DNA of 11,258 nucleotides from an uncultured Flavobacteriia bacterium (GTDB lineage: Bacteria; Bacteroidota; Bacteroidia; Flavobacteriales; Flavobacteriaceae), in NCBI GenBank assembly GCA_946482495.1, contig CAMLRV010000053.1:1-11258 (forward strand). Direction: 5' to 3'. Shown piece by piece: positions 1 to 6,456 of this stretch; positions within the stretch are counted from its first letter, which is position 1, and each line of letters begins with the position of its first letter. The notes below the pieces were generated by a model. It was not told the DNA's origin and ran no database searches. It saw only the letters and a program-made list of their open reading frames with translations. The translations under genes were made by a program, and so were the position numbers.

Positions 1-2524
1 CTATAGCTGCCGTACTCGTTTCACAAACTAAGGTGTTTCCATCTGTACCGGCGTTTGACGGATTATTAACCGTAACAATAACAACTCCTGTTGCAGTATT
101 TGTACATGTTGGAGGCCCTAAAACCGCAATATTTACTAAACTATAAGTTGTAGTTACTGTTGGTGTAACAGTTACAACAGAGTTACCAGTTGCATCTAAT
201 AAAGTGTTATGATTTGTAGTTCCATCATTATAAGTTACTGTTGCATTTGGTGTTCCAACAAAAACTAAATTCGTAGACGAACCATTACATATTGCTGTTG
301 TACCTGTAAAACTAGTTACTACTGGTTGTGGTGTAACTCTAATTTGGAAAAACTTACTATCATCAAAAAGTGAACCATCAGAATTTTTAATTACTCTAAT
401 ATAAATAGTCTGCGGATTTGAAATATTTGGATAAGCGTTATTTGGCGTAATTGGTGCTGCTCCACTAGTTGCATCAGCACTAGTTAAATGATATGAAACT
501 GTATAATCTAAACCACTTAAAGTACCTAAAATTGCACTATTTTGAGAAGATAAATCAAAAATTTCAACACCATTATTAGTACTATCATCACAAAGCACTA
601 AATCTGGAGGTGTTTGAGCCCCACAAACCGCATTAATAACTACGTTTAAAGTACTTGTATCAACTGGACAACTCGCACCAGCAGAAACTGTGTATTGCAA
701 AACATAATTTGCAGCCGTATTATTCGAAGCAATTGTTCCCGCTCCTAAATTAATATTTGCACCAGAACCAGATACAATTGACCAAGTTCCACCTGTTTGT
801 TCCCCTGCAATATAATCAGCTAAGTTATAAACTAAAACATCCGTCATACAAAATGCTAAATTACCATCTGTACCAGCATAATTAGCTTGATTGGCTTGAA
901 GCGTAAATTGTGTAAATTGCTTATTTACTGGCACGGCATTTTCCCAATATCTCACATAAATTTCTTCTGGATTTGAAGTTAACATGTAAGCATTTTGTGG
1001 TGTTATAGGTGCAGTTCCAGCTATTGCTGCTGCCATATCATGGTGAAAACTGATAGAATATTTCGTAGGATCAAAACCATTCAAAATTATTGGTTTTCTT
1101 GTAGTTAAATCGAAAACTGTTGAATTTGGCACTAAACTACAAACTGTATCATCACAATTAACGAATTTCAATTTGAATTCCATTACAGAACGACAAACGT
1201 TTCCTGTTAACATTAAATTAGATACCCCTAAAAAGATAGACTGATTATCTGTTCCTGTAAAATTATTCCAAGTTGAAGATGGAATTACATTTGTATTGTT
1301 AAACGCATCTTCTTTTGTGTTGAAAAATCCTAATTCTTCATAATCTGCATTATAGTTCGGCACAATGTTATTAATCTGCATGTTCAAATCAAAAGAACCT
1401 GTTGCAGTAGAAGGGTTATCTGAACATAATGTTAATGGCGCCGGTGTATTTAATGGTGGACCATATTGGTACTCAATTAAAATGGTATCTTCAAAAGTAC
1501 AATTTTGTGAAGGATATGGTTTTACCACCACCTTTAAAGTTCCATTGGTACACGTAGGATTATCAAAAACAAAAGTATTTGAAGTAGTTGTTGAATAAAT
1601 CAATGTATTATTAAAATACCAATTATGTAAAGCTCCTGGATAACTTGCTGGATCAAAAGGGGTACTGAAATTTAATTTATCACCACAACAAGCTTTACTT
1701 GGCCCTACCATATCTCCTCCTAAATCTACTCTAGGAACAGAGAAACTGTTTTCTTTAAAAAATACTGCTGAATCAAAAGCCGAATCTCCAACATCAGCCA
1801 AAGCTAATTTAATATGATATGTTGCACCACATTGCACTTCCGATTTAGCAGTTAACACAGTAGTAAAAGCATCATATTGAATTGTTGCTCCGCCGGCATT
1901 ACTTACATAGTAAGAACTATTTGAACCAGCATTAACATTATTAATTGAAATAGGAGTATTTGTATTAGGAATTAAGGCAATATTTTTTGCCCAATTGGAA
2001 AATGTTCCATTAATACCAGGACCACTTAAAAAGAATCCAAAGACATCATTAAATTGTGAACCTACATATTCTGGGTATTCTTCAGAAGCAAAAACATATT
2101 CAAACTTCACTTCTGGTCCCATTGGAACGAAATCAAATTCTAAAATACAAATATTGTTAATTGATAAACTTGCAATCATTGCCAAATCTGGATCACCATT
2201 CATTGGACTATTTGACGCCGTTGTACTACCTCCAGCATTATTCGGACCAATTGCTCCAGTAGCCGAACCATTTGTCATGATTAAACCACTTGAAAGTCCT
2301 AAGTTAGTTGGAGTTGTTCCTGTAGAATAAAAACCTAACTGGTTATTATTAACTAATGCACTAGCAGCACTATTGTTGTACTTTACATTCGAAACCGACA
2401 CACCAGGCCCAATTAATTTACTTAAAATTAAATCTGCTGGTGAATAAAGTGTATTATTTACATTTAATTGCGCATTGGCTATAAACGAAAATAATAAAAT
2501 ACTTAAAAGTAGAAATTTTTTCAT
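1..2524 (-). CDS. Large secreted surface protein with choice-of-anchor L domain (partial, C-terminus beyond left edge)
   Basis: The reading frame is open from the ATG at 2524 down to base 1 (841 complete codons) with no stop, so the gene continues left of the window. Residues 1-19 are a signal peptide (MKK, hydrophobic core, cut after NAQ). Residues about 30-265 match the choice-of-anchor L domain; its hallmark block lies at 145-170, with FASEEYPEY followed by FNDVFGFFLSGPG. After it come Ig-like and adhesin-like modules of roughly 93 residues. Each opens with an FDL block (378, 471, 656), and the last two carry the PITPxNAY...NPxxIYxR pattern; an AGTDGN motif recurs at 550 and 825. Asn, Thr and Ser are abundant, with scattered Cys. 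In this family such proteins are exported and then attached or released by the type IX secretion system, usually through a C-terminal type B sorting domain. That domain would lie outside the window, so T9SS export is inferred. Adhesion or polymer binding is plausible but not shown. Confidence 0.88.
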   Translation of the reverse strand, partial: MKKFLLLSILLFSFIANAQLNVNNTLYSPADLILSKLIGPGVSVSNVKYNNSAASALVNNNQLGFYSTGTTPTNLGLSSGLIMTNGSATGAIGPNNAGGSTTASNSPMNGDPDLAMIASLSINNICILEFDFVPMGPEVKFEYVFASEEYPEYVGSQFNDVFGFFLSGPGINGTFSNWAKNIALIPNTNTPISINNVNAGSNSSYYVSNAGGATIQYDAFTTVLTAKSEVQCGATYHIKLALADVGDSAFDSAVFFKENSFSVPRVDLGGDMVGPSKACCGDKLNFSTPFDPASYPGALHNWYFNNTLIYSTTTSNTFVFDNPTCTNGTLKVVVKPYPSQNCTFEDTILIEYQYGPPLNTPAPLTLCSDNPSTATGSFDLNMQINNIVPNYNADYEELGFFNTKEDAFNNTNVIPSSTWNNFTGTDNQSIFLGVSNLMLTGNVCRSVMEFKLKFVNCDDTVCSLVPNSTVFDLTTRKPIILNGFDPTKYSISFHHDMAAAIAGTAPITPQNAYMLTSNPEEIYVRYWENAVPVNKQFTQFTLQANQANYAGTDGNLAFCMTDVLVYNLADYIAGEQTGGTWSIVSGSGANINLGAGTIASNNTAANYVLQYTVSAGASCPVDTSTLNVVINAVCGAQTPPDLVLCDDSTNNGVEIFDLSSQNSAILGTLSGLDYTVSYHLTSADATSGAAPITPNNAYPNISNPQTIYIRVIKNSDGSLFDDSKFFQIRVTPQPVVTSFTGTTAICNGSSTNLVFVGTPNATVTYNDGTTNHNTLLDATGNSVVTVTPTVTTTYSLVNIAVLGPPTCTNTATGVVIVTVNNPSNAGTDGNTLVCETSTAAI

Positions 2525-2566
2525 TTTATATTTGTGTTGTAGTTGTGTTAACAAAATTATAATGTT

Positions 2567-2574
2567 CAAATATA
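2567..2574 (-). promoter_or_regulatory. Candidate -7 box for the choice-of-anchor L gene
   Basis: Read on the minus strand this is TATATTTG, a full match to the Bacteroidota -7 consensus TAnnTTTG. It lies 42 nt upstream of the ATG at 2524, giving a 5' leader of roughly 35 nt. No clear TTG-type -33 element was found at the usual spacing, so the call rests on one box. It is about 25 bp from the oppositely oriented box at 2599-2606, so the two promoters would be back to back. Confidence 0.45.
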
Positions 2575-2598
2575 TAACTTTACTTAATGTAATGTTTG

Positions 2599-2606
2599 TA
2601 TCTTTG
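2599..2606 (+). promoter_or_regulatory. Candidate -7 box for the NifU-like gene
   Basis: TATCTTTG is a full match to the flavobacterial -7 consensus TAnnTTTG. Transcription would begin about 2611-2613, leaving only some 10 nt of leader before the ATG at 2623. An AAAGGA at 2612-2617 sits 5 nt before that ATG and acts as a plausible ribosome site. A TTTA at 2579-2582, 16 bp upstream, is only a weak -33 candidate. The box decides the start: an in-frame TTG at 2596 lies upstream of it and would not be transcribed. Confidence 0.6.
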
Positions 2607-2622
2607 CGAAAAAAGGACTAAA

Positions 2623-3519
2623 ATGGGCAAAATATCGATAAAAATCACAAATAATATTTCAATTGTTAAATTTGAACTAGACGAAATTATCACTAGGAAT
2701 CAAAACTATGAATTTAAGAACATTGACGAAACGGCTAATTCGCCGTTAGCCAAACAGTTATTCTTTCTTCCGTTCGTAAAAACAGTATATATTTCTGGCA
2801 ATTTTATAGCCATTGAGAAGTTTTCTATTGTAGAATGGGAAGATGTTCAAGACGAAGTTGCGAAGCAAATTGAAGACTTTATTGCTAAAGGTGGACAAAT
2901 TATTTTAGAAGAAACGGCTCCTAAAAAGAACCCAATTACCATTTACGCAGAATCGACTCCAAATCCGGCAGTAACGAAATTCGTAGCGAACAAAAAATTG
3001 ACAAACGTTGCCGTTGAATGTAAAAATATTGACGAAACCAAACCTTCACCATTAGCGAAAGATTTATTCAGTTTCCCTTTTGTGAAAGAAGTATTTATTG
3101 ATGAAAATTACGTTTCTATTACGAAATACGACATTGCAGATTGGAACGAAATCACTTTAGAACTACGTACGTTTTTAAAGCAATATTTAGAACAAACAGA
3201 TGTGGTGGTGGATGAAAGTTTAATTGAGAAAACAGATAATTTCAAAATCAAGCAAGACGAGTATTTTGATAATTTGGATGTAACTTCTCAACAAATCATT
3301 AATATTTTAGAAGAATATGTGAAGCCAGCTGTACAAAGTGATGGCGGAAATATTACTTTCAACTCATATGATGAGACTAATAATGTGGTGAAAGTAACAT
3401 TACAAGGAGCTTGTAGCGGTTGTCCATCTTCGACATTTACATTGAAAAATGGAATTGAAAACATGTTACGTCAGATGTTAAGCAACAATACTATTGTTGT
3501 GGAAGCCATGAACGGATAA
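2623..3519 (+). CDS. NifU/Nfu-type iron-sulfur cluster scaffold or carrier protein with duplicated Nfu N-terminal domain
   Basis: 298 residues from the ATG at 2623 (MGKISIK), chosen because it follows the -7 box and an AAAGGA ribosome site. Two copies of the Nfu N-terminal domain lie in tandem: about residues 8-85 (KNIDETANSPLAKQLF, FLPFVKTVYIS) and about 100-185 (KNIDETKPSPLAKDLF, SFPFVKEVFI). The second starts from the family signature ESTPNPAVTKFVAN. The C-terminal NifU domain covers about 220-297 and keeps the cluster-binding CxxC as C264-S-G-C267 in GACSGCPSS. Such proteins assemble or carry [4Fe-4S] clusters to cytosolic apoenzymes. The gene is monocistronic: own promoter, strong hairpin after the stop. 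The family is certain; the division between scaffold and carrier roles is not determinable here. Confidence 0.93.
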   Translation: MGKISIKITNNISIVKFELDEIITRNQNYEFKNIDETANSPLAKQLFFLPFVKTVYISGNFIAIEKFSIVEWEDVQDEVAKQIEDFIAKGGQIILEETAPKKNPITIYAESTPNPAVTKFVANKKLTNVAVECKNIDETKPSPLAKDLFSFPFVKEVFIDENYVSITKYDIADWNEITLELRTFLKQYLEQTDVVVDESLIEKTDNFKIKQDEYFDNLDVTSQQIINILEEYVKPAVQSDGGNITFNSYDETNNVVKVTLQGACSGCPSSTFTLKNGIENMLRQMLSNNTIVVEAMNG

Positions 3520-3563
3520 TTCTTAAAGTTCGAGTAAAAGTCACAAATCTATAAAAAACAGTT

Positions 3564-3600
3564 AAAAAGCGTTCTAATTCTGGAGCGCTTTTTTATTTTT
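3564..3600 (+). terminator. Rho-independent terminator after the NifU-like gene
   Basis: An AAAAAGCG arm at 3564-3571 pairs with CGCTTTTT ending at 3593, and the helix extends inward through TTC opposite GAG with a G-U pair. The loop is about 8 nt, and a run of T broken by one A follows. It lies 45 nt after the NifU-like stop codon. Its T-rich tail overlaps the presumed mscS-like promoter. Confidence 0.75.
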
Positions 3601-3601
3601 G
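3594..3601 (+). promoter_or_regulatory. Candidate -7 box for the MscS-family gene
   Basis: TATTTTTG matches TAnnTTTG and lies 14 nt before the ATG at 3616, the same very short leader arrangement as in front of the NifU-like gene. It is embedded in the T-tract of the preceding terminator. No convincing -33 box is visible. T-rich DNA makes chance matches likely, so confidence is modest. Confidence 0.4.
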
Positions 3602-3615
3602 TAAAAAAAATATTC

Positions 3616-4377
3616 ATGGAAATTCAAACTTATTTCGACACCATTAAAACCCTAATTTTTGATTATTCTCCAAAAATTGCCGTAGCACTTATTATCCTTT
3701 TTGGCGGATTATGGTTTACGAGTTTTATTACCAAAACTGCTAAAAAAATAATGATTAAACGCCATGTAGAAATTACATTAACAAACTTCTTAGGAAACAT
3801 TATTTTTTGGACGTTACGAATCATGTTGTTCATTACCGTGATTTCAAAATTGGGTGTAGAAACTTCTTCGTTTGTAGCTATTTTAGGAGCTGCTGGTTTG
3901 GCAGTTGGTTTGTCTTTACAAGGTTCGTTATCTAATTTTGCGGGAGGAATTTTGATTATTTTATTCAAACCTTTTAAAGTGGGCGACACCATTGAAGTGC
4001 AAGGCGAACAAGGTAAAGTTTCCGAAATTTTAATTTTCTCTACTAAAATAATTACTGGAACCAATCAAGTAGTGTATATTCCAAATGGGATTTTATCTAA
4101 CGGAAAAATTAAAAACTATAGTCAATTAAGTAATCGTCGTGTTGACATTGAAATTATCACCGATTACACTTCCGACATTACAGATATTAAAAACAAAATT
4201 GGAGCGATTATCTACGAACATCCAAAGGTTTTAAAAAGTCCAAAAGCAGAAGTTTTCATCAATAATTTCTCCGATTCAGCCATACATTTCAGCGTAAGAG
4301 TTTGGGTTGAAAATGCCAACCACTTACAAGTGAAATCGGATATTTTAGAGCAAAGTAAGAGCCTGGTGAAGTTATAG
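3616..4377 (+). CDS. MscS-family mechanosensitive channel, C-terminus shortened
   Basis: 253 residues. Three membrane segments are visible: about 19-38, 58-79 and 84-117. The third is the pore-lining helix with the family-typical Gly/Ala pattern (GAAGLAVGLSLQGSLSNFAGG) followed by LFKPFKVGDTIEV. The cytoplasmic beta domain follows, with the signature PNGILSNGKIKNYS at 156-169, and then the alpha/beta domain (VDIEIITDYTSDI; HFSVRVWVENANHLQVKSDILE). Family members open on membrane tension to release solutes during hypo-osmotic shock. MscS proteins normally continue past the SDILE helix by about 20-30 residues, ending in a beta strand with a P-x-P-Q-type motif. Here the frame ends EQSKSLVKL and the motif is absent in all three frames before tsaB. 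The gene stops 3 nt from the convergent tsaB stop, with no terminator between them. Confidence 0.9.
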   Translation: MEIQTYFDTIKTLIFDYSPKIAVALIILFGGLWFTSFITKTAKKIMIKRHVEITLTNFLGNIIFWTLRIMLFITVISKLGVETSSFVAILGAAGLAVGLSLQGSLSNFAGGILIILFKPFKVGDTIEVQGEQGKVSEILIFSTKIITGTNQVVYIPNGILSNGKIKNYSQLSNRRVDIEIITDYTSDITDIKNKIGAIIYEHPKVLKSPKAEVFINNFSDSAIHFSVRVWVENANHLQVKSDILEQSKSLVKL

Positions 4378-4380
4378 GTT

Positions 4381-5046
4381 CTATTTCTTCGTTAACAATA
4401 CAAAGTCTTTCAAATAAAAAGGTTCAAAATACGCCACATCTTCAAATTGCTTACTTTGGAATTTTTGAAACGATACTGCACTCATTTCATTGGCAGAAGG
4501 GAATTCTATTTCTGGGTAATATTGAAATTTAGCATCGGTTAAAACTTCTATAAATTTCATGGCACCGTCTCCTACTAAATGCAGGGTTTCTGAAATTTCT
4601 TGATAACTTGTTTCGTCTAAAATTTCAGATTTGGTTTCTCTAATTTTGTGGTAGTTTTTATCGAAAAATGCAGAAAAAACTTCCATTCTTCTGGCATCAA
4701 TCATTGGAATAATGAATCCATCCGTTATATTTATTCTTCTGGCAATTAATTCTAAAGTGTCTACTGCAATTAATGGAACCGACAAGGCATAACACAAACC
4801 TTTAGCTGCTGAAACGCCAATTCGTAATCCGGTATAAGAACCCGGACCTTGACTCACTGCAATTGCACCTAAATCATGAAGTTTTAAATTATTTTCTGCA
4901 AAAAGTTCTTCTATAAAAACATGTAATTTTTCGGCATGAGAAAAATTTTGAGTAGCAATTTCTTTTATAGCTATAGTTTTCCCTTCCTTTGCTAAAGCAA
5001 CAGAACAATTTTTAGTGGCAGTTTCTATATTTAGAATGAATGACAT
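4381..5046 (-). CDS. tsaB: tRNA threonylcarbamoyladenosine biosynthesis protein TsaB
   Basis: 221 residues from the ATG at 5046 (MSFILNIETATKNCSVAL), the normal TsaB N-terminus. A further in-frame ATG at 5088 would add 14 residues encoded partly by the terminator hairpin and is rejected. Hallmarks are the ASKHA-fold opening ILNIETA, SHAEKLH at 36-42, SQGPGSYTGLRIG at 65-77 and the DARRMEVF block at 117-124. TsaB is the non-catalytic partner of TsaD in the bacterial complex that, with TsaE and TsaC, installs t6A37 in ANN-decoding tRNAs. Length and motifs look intact. It is transcribed away from the export operon, whose terminator lies just upstream; only weak promoter-like sequence (TTTCTTTG, minus strand, 5066-5073) is visible before the start. 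Confidence 0.95.
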   Translation of the reverse strand: MSFILNIETATKNCSVALAKEGKTIAIKEIATQNFSHAEKLHVFIEELFAENNLKLHDLGAIAVSQGPGSYTGLRIGVSAAKGLCYALSVPLIAVDTLELIARRINITDGFIIPMIDARRMEVFSAFFDKNYHKIRETKSEILDETSYQEISETLHLVGDGAMKFIEVLTDAKFQYYPEIEFPSANEMSAVSFQKFQSKQFEDVAYFEPFYLKDFVLLTKK

Positions 5047-5074
5047 TTTAGTGCGATTTATGATACAAAGAAAC

Positions 5075-5106
5075 AAAAAAAGACACAATTTCTTGTGTCT
5101 TTTTCA
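5075..5106 (-). terminator. Hairpin terminator closing the TolC/HlyD operon
   Basis: A perfect 12-bp stem pairs 5077-5088 (AAAAAGACACAA) with 5093-5104 around a 4-nt loop. On the minus strand it is followed by a T-rich stretch, and it starts 23 nt after the HlyD-like stop codon. Because both arms end in A/T runs it could also work on plus-strand transcripts. It insulates tsaB from the export operon. Confidence 0.8.
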
Positions 5107-5126
5107 AAATCAAAATCTATTCATAA

Positions 5127-6452
5127 CTAACTTTTTTGTTCGCTATCTTTTTTGTCTTTATCCGACTTTGTTTCTACCTTAACCTTATCATTAGGCATCA
5201 ATTCTTTTGAAACCATAGTGTAAGGCCCTGTGATAATCTGATCACCTTTTTTCAAACCTGATAAAATTTCAATATTAGTATCGTCTTGAATTCCAGTTTT
5301 TACTACTCTAATTTTGGCTTTATCACCAACTTTCACAAAAACACATTCAAATTTCACATCTTTTTTAGGTGTTTTTCCTTTTTTCTCCGCTTCTTCTTTT
5401 TCCATTTCCTCAACAATATCTTTTTTAGTTGAAGTTGTGTCATCTTTAATTACGATTGCACTAATTGGCACACCTAATACATTTACACTTCTCTTGGTCT
5501 CGATATCAACCGTAGCAGTCATTCCAGGACGGAAAGGAGAATAACTCTCTGGTTTCCCAGCTAATAAATCTTGGTACGATTCTTTTACTAATCTTACTTT
5601 TACTTTAAAGTTTGTTACTTGATCTGCAGTTAAACCTGTTGTAGCCGAGTTTGAAATACTCGTTACCACACCATCAAATTTTCTTTTTAAATAAGCATCT
5701 ACTTCAATTTTTGCTGAATCACCAATACTTACTTTCACAATATCGTTTTCGTTTACATCAACTTCAACTTCCATGTTATTTAAGTTGGCAATTCGCATCA
5801 TTTCCGTACCAGCCATTTGTTGCTGACCTAAAACTCTTTCTCCTAATTCGATATCTAATTTAGAGATTGTTCCATCCGCTGGAGCGAAAATAGTTGTTCG
5901 TTTTAAATTATCACTTGCTTCCGTTACATTTGCAGAAGCGGATTTCATTTGATAATATGCTGATTGTTTTGAAGCAACTGCCACTTCATAAGCAGAAACA
6001 ATTCTGTCCCACTCCGAACGAGAAATTACTCCTTTATCAAATAATTTTTTATTTCTATCGTAGTTGGCTTTTGCTTCTTTTACTTGTGCATCTGCCTGAC
6101 TTACACCAGCTTTAGATGTAGATAAAGAGGCAACAGATCTATCTACACCTGATGTATAAATATCAGGATTGATTTTTACTAATAATTGTCCCTTTTTAAC
6201 TTCTTGTCCTTCTTTTACATTCAAGGCAATGACTTCACCTGAAACTTCTGGCATAATTTTAATTTCAACTTCCGGTTGAATTTTTCCAGTAGCAGAAACC
6301 GTTTCAATAATAGTCATTGTTTCAGCTTTAGCAACTTCTACAACTTTACTATCATCATTATTACCAATTGCTCCTGATTTTTTCAGTATAATTAACAACA
6401 CAATTACTGCTGTTATACTTCCTAAAATGATAAATAATTTTTTTCTTGACAT
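5127..6452 (-). CDS. HlyD/MacA-type periplasmic adaptor (membrane fusion protein)
   Basis: 441 residues. A single N-terminal membrane anchor lies at about 5-23. The first lipoyl-like half is at about 66-98 (MPEVSGEVIALNVKEGQEVKKGQLLVKI), then an alpha-helical hairpin at about 103-186 rich in Ala, Lys and Gln, and the returning lipoyl half at about 188-205 (IFAPADGTISKLDIELGERV). A beta-barrel domain (about 226-320, RPGMTATVDI) and a membrane-proximal domain (325-430) follow. Adaptors of this class bridge an inner-membrane pump to a TolC channel. Two oddities are visible: a highly charged Lys/Glu insert at about 337-367 inside the membrane-proximal domain, and a Lys/Asp/Ser-rich tail. The start is 4 nt after the TolC-like stop, so the pair is co-transcribed and probably translationally coupled. 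The pump (MacB-like ABC or RND) is not adjacent, so the substrate cannot be guessed. Confidence 0.92.
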   Translation of the reverse strand: MSRKKLFIILGSITAVIVLLIILKKSGAIGNNDDSKVVEVAKAETMTIIETVSATGKIQPEVEIKIMPEVSGEVIALNVKEGQEVKKGQLLVKINPDIYTSGVDRSVASLSTSKAGVSQADAQVKEAKANYDRNKKLFDKGVISRSEWDRIVSAYEVAVASKQSAYYQMKSASANVTEASDNLKRTTIFAPADGTISKLDIELGERVLGQQQMAGTEMMRIANLNNMEVEVDVNENDIVKVSIGDSAKIEVDAYLKRKFDGVVTSISNSATTGLTADQVTNFKVKVRLVKESYQDLLAGKPESYSPFRPGMTATVDIETKRSVNVLGVPISAIVIKDDTTSTKKDIVEEMEKEEAEKKGKTPKKDVKFECVFVKVGDKAKIRVVKTGIQDDTNIEILSGLKKGDQIITGPYTMVSKELMPNDKVKVETKSDKDKKDSEQKS

Positions 6453-6456
6453 GGTT

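Noticed and set aside
1365..2330. Plus-strand open frames at 1365-1598 and 1995-2330
   Set aside because: They are antisense to the continuous minus-strand surface-protein frame, and their translations show no recognisable domain or composition of a real protein.
2596..2622. TTG start giving the NifU-like protein nine extra residues
   Set aside because: It overlaps the TATCTTTG promoter box at 2599-2606, so it would not be in the transcript. ATG 2623 has a ribosome site and the family-typical N-terminus.
3527..3541. AGT spaced every 6 bp after the NifU-like stop as a sixth short-period array
   Set aside because: There are only three occurrences, the step is 6 rather than 7, and the bases between them do not repeat; it is compatible with chance.
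3663..4064. Minus-strand frame of 133 codons opposite the MscS-family gene
   Set aside because: It is a shadow of the strongly conserved pore-helix and beta-domain coding sequence on the plus strand.
5047..5088. Upstream ATG extending TsaB by 14 residues
   Set aside because: The added part is partly encoded by the terminator hairpin and has no match to the TsaB N-terminus, which starts at MSFILNIET.
5314..6115. Plus-strand frames opposite the HlyD-like gene
   Set aside because: The minus-strand adaptor has complete domain order and motifs. The antisense frames are short, Leu/Phe/Gln-rich artefacts.
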